Part shown: positions 1 to 11,782 of the stretch, piece by piece
Layout of the letters: the number at the start of each line of letters is the position of its first letter
How positions within the stretch are numbered: position 1 is the first letter of the stretch
NCBI GenBank assembly: GCA_037975125.1
Contig: CM075855.1
Location: 108,097,912-108,161,911 of the forward strand
Source: Latrodectus hesperus
Lineage: Eukaryota; Arthropoda; Arachnida; Araneae; Theridiidae
Direction of reading: 5' to 3'
Length of the DNA stretch: 64,000 nucleotides
The notes under the pieces: model-generated
What the model was told of the DNA's origin: nothing
Databases searched by the model: none
Seen by the model: the letters and a program-made list of their open reading frames with translations, nothing else
Translations under genes and position numbers: made by a program

Positions 1-1084
1 AAAAATAATCCAACATAATATGCTTTGTTATGAAAGTGAACAGAAGATCTAGATGGACCACCTTTCCTCGAGAGGATGAGCTCATTCTTATTCTTATTTA
101 AAGTAGCTCAGAATACCAAATTAAATCTAGTTTAACTAACATTATATTTTAAATGATTTGAATTTTGTTTCCCTAATAAGAACTCTGAATTTTAAAGGTT
201 TGTTTTAGTTTTTTCTCAGAAAACAGCCTAAAATGTGATACAAATCATTTGAGCATCCATTTGTTTCATTTAAAAAATGGTTTCTTTTTTATCTAAATTG
301 GTTTTATACACAAGAGATATGCAAGGGAGAAAACCCGGAACACTTCCAAATTCCGAGTTCTATCAGATTGGGAAAAACAATGTTCTTCAATTGTTTAAAA
401 TTAATTAGAATCAAATTTAGAGATTTAAAATCTCAGTGGTCCCCTTGTCACCTTATGTGAGAGAACACATTCATATTTCCTGTCTAAGCTTTGAGCTCTA
501 TTGATTAGATTGATGTCACTGGTGATAGTTTCCGTAATTTAGAAACAAAGCAAAATATCCTCAGTATTTGAAGAACCAAGTCAGACGTATTATTTCAATT
601 TGAGAACATTGCGACCTGTTGAATGTGTCTTCGATACCTTTAATTAATACAATTGATCTTGAGTTGAGTTCTGTGGTAAACTCATTAACATAAGGCAATA
701 TAATATGAATGACGTTTTAACTAACCATGCCATCAATATACCTATGTAATTTTTACCTATATAAAGTCCTGTTCCTATATAAAGCCATTCCTATATAAAT
801 TTTTTGCACATTTCATTTGAGGATGCATTAAAAGGAAAGAGAGAAAGATGCATTTTCTTTTACGATTTGACATAAATTTGATAAATTTATTGCTTTTACT
901 GTTCAAATGTCTATATATTTTAAAAATAGTTTTTAACAAATGATACTAAAAATATCTTCAAACTTTCTTTCTTAATTTAATGATTTAAGTTTTTTTTATT
1001 TCAAATTCATATCATACTTAAATTCAACAATTTATAATATTGAAATAACGTATTCATAATACTTTTCTTTATTTTACCAGTTAT
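1..1084. other. AT-rich non-coding stretch
   Basis: I see no gene or mobile element. A short repeated CCTATATAAA motif lies at about 756-798. Confidence 0.5.
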
Positions 1085-1275
1085 TAACCATAAAGTGGTT
1101 GTTTCTTCCGTTCCAGTTGAGAGCATGACTACGCAACTTTATTGCAATTCCCAATGGTTTAAAATATCTATGACGTCTGATGATGTTTCATCTATGTCAC
1201 ATCGTATAGAGACGGCGTCATCAATCGGACTTGTCAGTGAATTTACTATCTGCCTTCCAATCACATTCTTCGAGC

Positions 1276-1529
1276 AGCACAGGCGCCGTATAATCCATGA
1301 TTCCAATTTCTGAATTTTTTTGGTGATGAAGAAATGTTGCCAAGATGACGTATCGTGACTTGCGCGATGACGTAATTACTAGGGTTACCAAAATAGAATT
1401 TTCCGGATAATTCTTATAGGTATCCCTATGTATGACGTAACAAAAACAAGGTTGCCAGATACATAAGAATATCTGCCAAAAAATCGCCTATTTCAGAATT
1501 TGGCACATGAGTTATACGGCACCTGTGCC
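1276..1529. mobile_element. MITE family M1, copy in repeat A (~254 bp)
   Basis: The ends are imperfect inverted repeats of about 35-40 bp built around GGCGCCGTATAATCC on the left and GTTATACGGCACC on the right, followed inward by CCAA.TTCTGAATTT-type sequence. The interior (TTTTTTGGTGATGAAGAAATG, TATCGTGACTTGCGCGATGA, ACTAGGGTTACCAAAATAGA) matches the copy at 47305-47561. There is no transposase, so it is non-autonomous. The paralogous site near 16110 (CTTCGAGCTGCAGCAAAC) is empty. The target duplication here is blurred. The 8-bp duplication of the other copy suggests a hAT-like mover. Confidence 0.75.
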
Positions 1530-1772
1530 CAGCAGCAAACAAGGCAAGCTCATTATCTAATGTTTGAGAATATTGCCAAAGCTCACTTTGTTAATAAAAC
1601 AATTTCCTATATAAAGAACAAAGCATCGGCTTGAGAATCCAGTTTTCATTGATTGAAGTCATTAACAAATTTACATTATAACAGGAGAAAAAAAGGAAAA
1701 CGACAAGACAAAACATCCACTTTATTATCAGTTTAAATTGGCAAGTATGATTTATATTTTTAAAATTTCTTT

Positions 1773-2911
1773 GGAACAAGTTCAGTATCCCCATACACTT
1801 GGCGACGCGGCGAATTTTTTGTCGCCAAGTCGCCAAGCTAGGCGCGCGTTTATTAGAACGGGAAATTTCCCTAAGTTCGATTGAAAAATAAGCATTTCAG
1901 AAAATTTAAAAAGGGAAATAAATATAAATAACGGACTTACTTGATATGAAGTTAAGCTGACATGCTGATTGGTATATTTATTTCGACATTTTATTCGTTT
2001 GTAACCAGAGTCACATTTCAGTAAAAATAATTATCTAATTTTATAAAAAAAGCATGCAAAAACTTATTTTTCAAATATAAACATTTTTTAAAATTTAAAA
2101 AAAAACATGAATAAAATATTTTTAAAATATATACACATTTTAAGTAAATCAAAATGAAACACGAATACAATAAAAAAATACACGTAAGCAATAGAATTTA
2201 AATAAAATAATTACACCTTCTCCAAATCAAATTTCGTTAAAAAATTAATATTTGCGAATCCTAAATTAATTAATATTTTGTAATCCTGGTCAGAAATTCA
2301 TCATTATTATCTTTAATTTTAGCTAATAGAATTTGTTGATATTTTTCGACAACATTTTTAACATGTGACATTTTTAATTAAAACAATAAAAAGATGATAA
2401 TAAATTAAGAAAACGAAATAAGGAAAATAATGTATTTAAAGACTTTAAATATATAAAATAAAATATATTATTTAATAAAAAATATGTATTAAAATTAAAC
2501 CAAATAAAAGTAAATAATATAAAAGAAATAGTAAAAAAAATTTACGATAATTGGACACTGGAGACAACGAAACACAAGAGTGGGAAATCCATGGATTCCA
2601 TAAGCAAAAGTAAACGAAATTAAAATGACTAGCAATTAAAACGGCGAACAATTAGCAAAGAAAGTTCTGGAAAGTTCTCGAAGTGAAACTAATAAAGCTA
2701 TTGCCACTAAAAAAAAGCACATATATAACGTAAAAATTATTTAAAACTCGAGAAAAACGGAATCTGGCAACGAAAAAATAAAAATAGTAACAAAAACTAA
2801 ATTTGGCAACACTACAATGAAAACAAAAGCTGAAATCGGCAACACTACAACGTAAACAACGGTTACCAGATTTGGCGAGAAATCAGTGTATGGGGATACT
2901 GAACTTGTTCC
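1773..2911. mobile_element. Non-autonomous DNA transposon, 1139 bp, 8-bp target duplication
   Basis: Perfect 27-bp terminal inverted repeats start GGAACAAGTTCAGTATCC at 1773-1799 and are mirrored at 2885-2911. The bases on each side are identical, ATTTCTTT at 1765-1772 and 2912-2919, giving a clean 8-bp target duplication. The left end is followed by a GC-rich GGCGAC/GTCGCC stem region near 1801-1850, while the interior is very AT-rich. There is no transposase. The 8-bp duplication points to hAT, P or Merlin-type movers, but the terminal sequence fits none of the consensus ends I know. The matching site in copy B (near 16325) is empty. Confidence 0.88.
2270..2371 (-). CDS. Small ORF (33 aa) inside the 1139-bp element, doubtful
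   Basis: An ATG-initiated frame of 33 codons runs on the minus strand, beginning MSHVKNVVEKYQQILLAKIK and ending in a TAA. It is lysine-rich and could form a short helix or coiled coil. No known domain is visible. It could be a remnant of a transposase N-terminus or simply chance, since no other evidence of coding surrounds it. Confidence 0.2.
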   Translation of the reverse strand: MSHVKNVVEKYQQILLAKIKDNNDEFLTRITKY

Positions 2912-2929
2912 ATTTCTTTAACTAGTAGA

Positions 2930-2949
2930 GGTTAGGTTAGGTTAGGTTA
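2930..2949 (+). repeat. Interstitial arthropod-type telomere repeat, (GGTTA)4
   Basis: Exactly four tandem GGTTA units (the TTAGG arthropod telomere motif) sit in a 48-bp patch, 2924-2971. The patch is bounded by direct repeats of TTTAACT (2917-2923 and 2965-2971). The patch is absent from paralogous copy B. It lies only 12 bp after the end of the 1139-bp element. Confidence 0.8.
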
Positions 2950-3125
2950 TGGCAAAAACTGTTTTTTAACTAATAGATTTTTAAATTAATAATTGCAATG
3001 TTTGTAAACAATCTTTTTTATGTCTTTAAGCTAATGCTTTGCTTAAGCCAACATTAATTTTCTTTCTTTTTTTTTAACGAAAACGATAGTTTTTATAACT
3101 CATAAATTATTTTACTTTTCTCTAC

Positions 3126-6100
3126 ACTCTTATTATAAAAAACACATTTTTCTAGGAATCATCCTGAATAGAGTGCAAAAGTAAACAGTATTTGAACTAT
3201 TTTATCCATGTAGTTACTTTCTTAGTATACAATTCACTTCATAAAGATTATTGAATCCTTACGAATTAAGCTTAGTTTTGCATCATTTTTATTTTTCATT
3301 TAAAAATTTTGATAATTATAGTATCGTAATTATGCAACATAATTATTTTTTCCAGTTTCAATGTAAATATAATTCATAAAGCAATAATTCACAAAACACA
3401 TATAATGAATTTAATATAATAATAATAATTAATAATAAAACCATAAAGCATATATTTCACAAAACACATATAATGCATTAATATAGATTTCGTGCTTAAC
3501 GTAAATGCAAGTGTACCTATTGGAGTTGAAAATTGTTTACAGTAACAATTTAATTTCTTTTGATTATTGGTTGGTGAACATTCAGTTGCTGCATTAGTAC
3601 AATACACTTTTTTCTCCTTAAACATGTAGTGATATTAATACAAAAAGAAAATCACAGATGCATTTTTTTAAATTCATTGTCATCTGTCTTTTTTAATGTC
3701 AAAAATGCTTGTAATTGTGTCCTTTTAAATGTTATGGTGTATATTTACCAAAGGTACGAAGCTCTTTAAAGAATGAGTTTCAGATGTATTTTTATTCCAA
3801 AACTCAGCAACTATCACTTTCATACCATTTTATTCTATCGTTCCGTACACATTTCTTCAAGAAAAGGAAACTTTCTTTTATTTGAAATGGAGAAATGTTT
3901 AGCCGGCGAGCAGGACATGAAAAACTAGATCTCCAACTGTTTCACCTGTCATTGTCTGCCCTGTCCTCGATTTTGGTGTTCGATCAGGTTTCACTTTTCT
4001 TTCTAAAGATCCTTTTACGATAAAGAAATATGTGCTTTTTTGAAGATGTGACTTTTTATGAAATAAAGAAATATATTCTTTCGTTTTCTATATTTTCTTG
4101 TTGCAAAAATGGTTTGAACATTTGAGTCTATTGTTGAAAAGAGTGAAAAAGTTTTAATGGAGTAAAAAAAGCATTTCTCAATGCTTCTCTAATGTTTTGT
4201 CCTAGGGTTGACTTTTTAAATGAAGATGAGAAATATGTAAGAAAACTCATGGGTAATTTTTGAATTTACAATTTCAAAACAAGAATTTGAATGCAAAAAT
4301 GTGTGTTAATAGTTTATAATGAACTCATAAATAGTTTTTGGGAGCCACTATATGCTTTATGTATCCTACTTGAATAGTTTAAGCCATTTTAAATAAATGT
4401 TTTCAATTAAATATAATAAATTTTATTTTTGTATTTGTTGCATAAATCTAAAAAAGAAATATGAATAAAGCAATATTATAGATAAAATAACCTTCGTATG
4501 AAATTTTTACAAAGCATATTTTAAATAATAATATTGTTTGACAATGTGTTTAAGCTAAATATTCTTTTTAAATGTGTTTAACAATTTTTTTTAAAATTTC
4601 AGTAAAATAAATTTTATAACTCTAAAGGAAATGAAAAATGCTGAAAAAATTATAAATTAAACAATTTATGAACAAATGTATAAAAAATTAAAATATAAGA
4701 AGTATAATGCTCATGAATATGATAAAGAAGAACACACTTTACATAATTCTTACTACAATCATCGCAGACTTAATATTGTAAGCAAAATATTTTTATTTAT
4801 GTTTTGATTATTGTATCTCATAGACATTTTTATATAAAAATATCAAATAATAATAGATAGAAGAAGAATGTATTTTTAAACGTTAAATAAAATATTTAAT
4901 CAAGAATATGAGATATTTTTAATATGATGCATCATTCAAATATTATTATCATAGTAAATTCCCAGATAACTTTTATAATGCATTTTAGAATGTACTTTTT
5001 CATTGAAAATAATTCATTAAATTAGAAATACTAATATTATGATGAAATAGTAAATAACGGATTATAAGTTATAAAATAAAATCATAAAAATATAAATAAG
5101 TATGATAGTAAAAATGAAGTTAGTGAAAAGACCGAAGAAAAATATGTCAGCCCATGAACAATGTTTCAGCAAATTAGTAGACACATTCTATATCAAAACA
5201 TTAGTTTGGTTTCAAAAACACATATGAACACTTAAAATGTTTAGGTTTTAATTTATGAGATATTGTAAGTTTTAATCTTCAGTTTGGAATTTTAATGAGA
5301 AGTCATTGCTGTTTTCATATCATAATAAGATTACTGTTTTTATTGCAATTAATGACAAGGAAATTAAGGGTACCTAAAATATCGTTTTACCTAGATGATA
5401 TTGAATAGAATAGAAATATATGATATAAATAATGTAGAAAATATCAAATATCAAGTTAATTTCTATGCTGTAGTATAATCTTCAATTCCAAGAAATAGAA
5501 TCTATTCGAATTCATTATCAACTCACACAGAATTACATACATATTGCTATATATATCAGTTTCAGATTGGTTTACTTTATATTTTCACAATTAAACTTCA
5601 ATTATAATATTCATTTTGATATGTTATATATTTTTAGAATACAATTTAGTATTTGATATTGCATGAAGTAAGTAAATATTTATAAAAACAAAATGGATAT
5701 AGTGTAATGGGAAATGAATTTTTGCAATTTGATTAAACAAATAAACTTAATCTAGCGAAATTACCCTTTTTATTTATCTAATGTTTATGTGTCTTCATTA
5801 TCATCTAAAGAATAAACTACCGAAAATCATTAGTATATAAATAACAAATAAAAAATTTGATGGTTTTCATTATTTATGTTTATATATTAAAAATGATTAT
5901 GAATTTTCAATTAAATATTCACATGAAATTATTTCATTAAATATATATATATATTAAAAGAACTGGTCATATTTAATATAAAATGATAATTTTTTTCATA
6001 AAAGAAATTAATATAATTTTATGTTTCGCATTTAAAAAATAAAAATGCTTATAAGCTAGTAGCTTTCATTGCTTTAACTTTATATGAACTGCATATGAAA

Positions 6101-6600
6101 GCAAGAACATTTCAAGAGCATGACTAATAAAAGTATGTATAATCTTTTCAAATCTGTAGGAAAAAGTATAATTTTATATGTTAAAACTTCATCTGTAATT
6201 ATATTTAAAATAAAACGTAAGTTAAATAATTTATTGACTAATTAATGACATTAAATTTCTATCAAAAGACTTCGAAAGTTAATCCAGAAACGTTTCCTAG
6301 AAGTGAGGATTGCTATAATTCCAGCAAAATTCCAGAAACATTCCTGTAATACTGATGCTGGATTGTATTACAAGAGCCAAATTCTCTGAATATGTACACA
6401 GGTTAGGAATTCAACTATAAATTAATTAGTGCTACTGTTCTACACAGCCTCTTAAATTTATCTATACCTTATAATTGTAGAAAAAATTAAAATTATGGTC
6501 GTTATATATAATTTATTTAAATTATATATTAAATTTATGGTCGTTTTTTAAACTTAAAATTACCGTACATTAACTAATAATAAGAAATTAATATTACACT
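3126..6600. other. AT-rich non-coding stretch
   Basis: Apart from the 68-bp duplication near 3388 nothing is recognisable. 3900-4020 is somewhat more complex (CTGTTTCACCTGTCATTGTC) but has no ORF. Confidence 0.5.
3388..3475. repeat. Short direct duplication (~68-bp period)
   Basis: TTCACAAAACACATATAATG occurs at 3388-3407 and again about 68 bp downstream, with similar flanking AAAGCA and TTAATAT. It is a small local tandem duplication in non-coding AT-rich DNA. Confidence 0.6.
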
Positions 6601-6611
6601 TGATATTTTGG

Positions 6612-6668
6612 GGTGAGTTGGTTGGTTTTACTGGCGCAAGATCCAAGTAAGGACAAACTGCGCCAGGT
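6612..6668 (+). mobile_element. 57-bp insertion with an 11-bp target duplication
   Basis: TGATATTTTGG at 6601-6611 is repeated exactly at 6669-6679. Between them is a 57-bp segment containing GAGTTGGTTGGTTTTACTGG and a short inverted pair, CTGGCGCA and TGCGCCAG, enclosing 20-odd bases. The size and long duplication suggest a tiny retroposed RNA or a 5'-truncated SINE. It has no coding capacity and no A-rich tail. Confidence 0.6.
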
Positions 6669-7509
6669 TGATATTTTGGAATATATCTATATTTTGCAAA
6701 CAATATATTAAGTGATATATTAAAAATAATTTAAGTTGTCTATAAAATATGCTTATTTTGAAATCATTTTAAAAATAAATATTTTATAGTACATAGAATT
6801 TATTTATAGATGATACATTTTACAAACTATTTTTCTCAATATCTTTCTAATGAAATCTTACACACACAACAAAACAGCCAAAATATCTATAAAAAATATT
6901 CCGTTTTATCTTTATATTTCAATTCTTGCTGGTTAATATTCCTTTTAAACATTACATAAATATCTCGATTGAGATTTTTCAAATGTAGTCATTTATTGAA
7001 GAAATATCTTATATTTAAAAATATTTCAGTATTAAAATATTAAAATATTTCAGTATCATATTACAAATCCTTCGATATTTAAATATAGCAATATGAATAC
7101 TTTTTCTCAAATCAGCGGATGAAAAATTTCTAATTTTGGGAGAACAATAGAAAATTTTTGGAAGAACTCTTATTAAAATTCTAACATTATGTTATGCTTA
7201 TTTTTAGATATTAAATAGCCAAATATGTAAAATGTGTTTAAAATTCTTATCCTTTTATTTTAAATATTTCTCAAGGTATACAATCATGCCAATATAATTA
7301 AAATATGGAATTATAATAGGTACAATTCAAATATTAAAAAAATTCTAAATAATGAATTATAAAAATGTAATGATTCAAAAATACATCATATTACGTAATT
7401 ATAACCTAGAGTATAATTTTATGGTGTATGAAAAATTGGAAACGTAAGGTTACATGCTCATGAAAACAGATTTAAAAAGTAATATTCATCAAATAATCAT
7501 ATTTTTAGA

Positions 7510-7685
7510 AATTTTCTCCAGACCCCATTACACCCATGATAACTGCTCAACGACCAACCACAGGACTTCCGATTCCACAGATTTAACAAGCACGTATATT
7601 GGATGTACTCATTAGGTCTTTGGGAATTGAACCCCACCCTTCCAGATGGAAGGTCGATGGCCTAACCGCTAGGCTACAAGGCCTT
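7510..7685 (-). mobile_element. SINE family B, truncated copy
   Basis: Read on the minus strand, a tRNA-like head (GTAGCCTAGCGGTTAGGCCA as A-box region, GGTTCAATTCC as B-box) is followed by GTACATCCAATATACGTGCT and GATTGGTCGTTGAGCAG-like body sequence. It matches the copies at 33410 and 55771 but stops at GGAGAAAAT, so the 3' tail is missing. Confidence 0.8.
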
Positions 7686-8043
7686 AAATATGATTTTAAT
7701 ATTGTCATTTTAAAATCATCTTTCAATATTCTATTAATATTTGTCGAGTCATAGTTGTAAATATTCAATTCTAATAAAAAATCATTTCAAAACATGTGTT
7801 TAAGATGATGATATTTATTTAAATAAAGCGTGTATTGTTTTAGTGGAGCTAACATGGAAAATAATTTATACAAAAGCTATAATGGAAAACATTAAACCTA
7901 AAATACAAAATACAAAACCTATTATGTCTCCCCTGTGAAGCGACATCCAGAATGTCTTTTCATTGTATTACACCGCATTTATGTGTTGAATTAGAACAAC
8001 GCAACTCACAAAAATACAACATCTCCTGAAAGCCACCCAAGCC

Positions 8044-8069
8044 ATATATATATATATATATATATATAT
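8044..8069. repeat. (TA)n microsatellite
   Basis: About 13 uninterrupted TA units. Confidence 0.95.
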
Positions 8070-10472
8070 GACTATGTATGTTTAAGGTATTGGAAAAAAT
8101 AATTTTGTCCTTTGTTATTATGTATATTTATTTTAAGTTTAAGCTATTTCGTATGAGTTTCAAAAAGGATGTGCTTTTTTTAATTAAATGATTTTATTTT
8201 CATTTTCCTATAATTTGTATGCTCTATTTTTAAACTTTCCATTCTCTGCTTTTCAATTAGGTCAGTTATAAAATTTATCAAATTTTTAACTGCTTAACAA
8301 TTATTTAAAGCAATCGATAAATAGTAAATTTGTTGTGAATCAATATAATCGAATCATAACTACAAAACGAAAATTACAATAACTCATTTTTAAATATTTT
8401 CACTTAGTTCATAGAACATGAAATAAAATTAAAGCATTCATTTTGATTAAATTAATTTGTTAAAAGCGAATTAATGAAAAAATGATTTTATCTCAATCAA
8501 ATTCATTTAAATAAAATTATTAAGTATTACTAAGATTAAATATTAACATTTAATCTAAAATGATCTAAAAGTAACAATGTGTTAAAAATATGCAGATCGC
8601 AATATTTTTATCTTCCCTAACAAACAGCTAGAAGAACGCGAGTGATGTGTGTTTACTTTAGAATTGTCTCCACTTAACAATGTAACATGAGATGTGTCGA
8701 GATTTTGTTCTGGTAAGCCTTCTTTTTTAGTCTCCTTGTCTCGCAAATGTTAAATTATAACGCAACTCACAAAAATTTATTGCATGAATGATTCTTTCAA
8801 AAAAATGAAAAGCGGTATATTTTCTTCAGACACTTTTTATCGAATATTACTATACATAAGGAATCAAAAGCATATATAATAACAAATCTTTAAAACAAAA
8901 TGCTTAGTGATCAAAATATTATTCACATTTTCCATTAAATACTTTCTATGAAATTGTTCTTAAAAAATACGGAAGACAAGTAACCTAAAATTTAGAGTGG
9001 TTTCTCAAATCTCTTCATCTCAGATTAAATTAATCATAATATCGAATATAATGACTGGAAAAACAGATACATAACAAGAAATATAGAATTATTTGGAAAA
9101 ACAAAACAAACGCATGTTATTAATAGAACAACATATTTCCAAAAATATTCCATTAATAATGCTTTCTTATAAGAAAAAACAAATATATAATACAATCGAA
9201 TAATAAAATGTTTTACACGAGGATGTTACCTAAAACTTTTTAAATCATTCTTCTTTCTATTTTCATAAAAATTCATGTAGTAAAAGCACATTTCAGAAGA
9301 AGGAGGAAAGCCTAGTTTTTGTATTTGAAGCATGTTTCGTTGAGGCTACAAATAAAATTTTATGACGAAAATAGCCTCATGAAATATACCTCTGAATACG
9401 TGTATTGTTTTAACATTCAAAGTGACTTCTATATAGAATCGCATAATCTACAGAAATATAAAAAAGATTGATGGATATTTCGTTGCAGAAATGCATTATC
9501 CATAATATTTATTCCTCAATGCATTTCTGAATCTAAATGCTAGTTATGAAATAAATTTGAATAAAATACAATTTTATAGAAAATGTGTATAATTCTTATA
9601 TATAAAATATTTCATATCTACACTATTATATATGGAATAGTATCATATAATATTTCCATTATATCTATAGTTGAAAATAATATCTCATTAATTTTTAGAT
9701 AAAATAATATTCATTAATATAAATATATATTAATATTAATATGGATTCATTAATTGAAGTAATGCTTAGTTTTCACAACTACAGAAGGGCCATTCAAACC
9801 TTGAAGTTCTTATAAGTATTTCAAGAACACCAACTTTCATTTTAAATCATTTTGAATATCTTTCAATATAATTTAATCTTAAATCTATTTCAACACACAA
9901 TTTGATTTTAAACTTACAACATAAAAACTACTTAAACTTTTTGAAATTAATTAATATTGAGAAATATATATTTATCCCAATTTAAAAATTATTTTCGGCA
10001 ACTTTATTCTAATTTTTAAATAGGTTCTGATTTGCTGGTATTAATATTTTGAAACTATATCTGCAGTTCCTTCTACTGCAAGTTTGCTAACTTTTCTTTG
10101 ATATACTTTTTTACTTTAATTTTTAATTTTTGATATAAATACTTTTATGCTTCTCTTTCCTTTAATGCAAACACACTTCGGGGGAATTTCTCCAAGATCT
10201 TTAGACATATGTCCTTCGTGCATGTCAGAAAAGATTGTTTATTTTACGTAGCTGACCAACTCCTTTCCTGATTAAGACGTGGCCCCTATGCTTTCCTGCT
10301 ATTCTTTGTACTGTATATTGTTTTACTCTTAATGATTTTCAACTTTTGTCTTACTAGTTTTATTGTTCTTCTCATGTTGGATCTTATTTATACTGACCTA
10401 TCTCTCTTTAGCTGCATTTGCGCTAGTTAGATTTTCTGTAATATATATTTTTGGTATTATATATTACAGCAA

Positions 10473-10475
<3 letters not shown>

Positions 10476-10507
<32 letters not shown>
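10476..10507. repeat. (TA)n microsatellite
   Basis: About 16 TA units. Confidence 0.95.
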
Positions 10508-10509
<2 letters not shown>

Positions 10510-10804
10510 CGGTAAAAAATTGCCTCTTAATACATTTACATTGTATATAATTATGATATTGAATCAGAAAATCTCTTAATAATTGATTTAAGTTTGATCA
10601 ACTATTTTTTTCTCATTAATAACTCATAATATGTAATGTATTAATAATATCTAGAAGTTTAATATTTAATTTTACAGAGAAAACAATTAAATAAGCAATA
10701 ATGTTGTAACATCTAACAATTAAAAGTTCCGGGAAAATTAGTTAAATCATTTCACCAAAATCTTAAATTATAATGCATTCTATTTATTAAGCTATACTCG
10801 TATC

Positions 10805-10871
10805 TTCGTTTAAGAATTGCGTGCTATTGTGATTGTTTTTGCATCACAATAGCACGCAATTCTTAAACGAA
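10805..10871. repeat. Perfect 29-bp inverted repeat with 9-base loop
   Basis: 10805-10833 and 10843-10871 are exact reverse complements; the arms contain AATTGCGTGCTATTGTGAT and the loop is TGTTTTTGC. The arms are not low complexity. Confidence 0.92.
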
Positions 10872-11030
10872 TTTATGAAAATGTGTGAAAAATTTCGTGA
10901 GTTTGAAACATAATTTTCCCTAACTATTACATTTCTTTGATCGAAATTTAAAATGATCGATATTAAAACTGTTTGTATAAAATTAAAGTAAAAATAATAA
11001 AATGAAATAATGGCTATTAGGAAAAGTTTC

Positions 11031-11108
<78 letters not shown>
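11031..11108. repeat. (TA)n microsatellite
   Basis: About 38 TA units with a single T insertion near 11050. It lies 230 bp beyond the poly(A) signal of the terminal exon. Confidence 0.95.
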
Positions 11109-11110
<2 letters not shown>

Positions 11111-11335
11111 AGAAAATTAAAATAAAATGTAGTGTCTTAACATCGCGATCACATATTTATTGGTGTGCGCAAGCCATAAATTTACAATTAATTAATTAAT
11201 TTTTTCTCAATTTGCATGGCTAAAATGACTGAATTTCTGCTTAAGATATTTCTTTTTAAAACTGATATTATTTGTGTTTGCGAATTGAGAAGATATTTCT
11301 TGCTACTAACGTTCTTGTTTTCACACTTTTTGCTA

Positions 11336-11341
11336 TTTATT
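11336..11341 (-). other. Candidate poly(A) signal AATAAA for the exon at 11385
   Basis: A canonical AATAAA on the minus strand lies about 44 bases after the stop codon of the terminal exon. The position suits a very short 3' UTR. In DNA this AT-rich the hexamer is common by chance, so the support is mainly positional. Confidence 0.4.
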
Positions 11342-11384
11342 GCTGCGATAAAAGACAAGGAAATGACTCTAAATATGAAAGGGT

Positions 11385-11780
11385 TTACCCTTTATACGTT
11401 CTGCCACCCATGACGTCATCCTCTTCCTCAGAGTCGACGCTGATGGACAGGGGCCATGACGTCTGCAGCAGGGACTCCCGGATGAGGGAGTGCCAACCGT
11501 AACTGAAGTCGTAAGTGTTCTCAGAGCGAGTGAGGCGTTTCCGCCGTACTTGGCGGATATTGTTCATCATCTTCATGAGGAGCCTTCCCAGATCTCGATG
11601 CAAGAAGAAGAAGAAGAAGATGAGGACGCTTCCGGATAAAAGAAGAACTTCACCTAACTGTTCGTAAAATGGTCTTGTTGCAAGCAGTTTCGGTTGCTGG
11701 TGGAAGAAGGTACCTCTCTTGCCATTGTTCGGATCCAAAAGAAGAAAGGAGTATACACTTTTAACTTCTAGCCTCGGGAG
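11385..11780 (-). CDS. Terminal coding exon of an unidentified single-pass membrane protein
   Basis: This is the best-supported host coding sequence in the window. On the minus strand the intron ends in a pyrimidine tract, TCTTTTTCAG, directly before base 11780, and the frame then stays open for 131 codons to a TAA at 11385-11387. Residues 1-45 look extracellular or lumenal. A hydrophobic segment follows at about 46-62 (GEVLLLSGSVLIFFFFF). After it comes a basic stretch (RQVRRKR) and a C-terminal acidic cluster (SEEEDD), which suggests one membrane helix with a cytosolic tail. The five phenylalanines come from a (TTC)n run. GC is clearly higher than in the flanks. The reading phase is inferred from the uninterrupted frame. 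I do not recognise the family. Upstream exons must lie at higher coordinates, or outside the window, and were not found. Confidence 0.72.
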   Translation of the reverse strand, partial: LPRLEVKSVYSFLLLDPNNGKRGTFFHQQPKLLATRPFYEQLGEVLLLSGSVLIFFFFFLHRDLGRLLMKMMNNIRQVRRKRLTRSENTYDFSYGWHSLIRESLLQTSWPLSISVDSEEEDDVMGGRTYKG

Positions 11781-11782
11781 CT

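Larger units (their letters stand above)
1085..3125 (+). repeat. Interspersed repeat, copy A (interrupted by three insertions)
   Basis: Parts of this interval match 15912-16485 in the same order: CCATAAAGTGGTT near the start, ATTCTTCGAGC, CAGCAAACAAGG, a TATATAAAG block, TTTTAAAATTTC, and a final AACATTA plus AAATTA.TTTTACTTTTC-like stretch. Removing the MITE (1276-1529), the 1139-bp element (1773-2911) with its duplicated 8 bp, and the 48-bp patch (2924-2971) leaves about 590 bp, close to the length of copy B. The TATA-like motif and the ~0.6 kb length would fit a solo LTR, but I see no matching terminal dinucleotides or target duplication, so the class is open. Confidence 0.75.
6680..10475. 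other. AT-rich non-coding stretch
   Basis: Contains only the family B SINE and a short TA repeat. 10160-10420 is more complex than its surroundings but carries no defensible frame. Confidence 0.45.

Noticed and set aside
10160..10420. LINE C-terminal-like cysteine pattern (CPSC)
   Set aside because: Only one CxxC is seen, with stops soon after and no further support.
11216..11502. Plus-strand frames overlapping the terminal exon
   Set aside because: They are antisense shadows; splice acceptor, frame and poly(A) signal support the minus strand.
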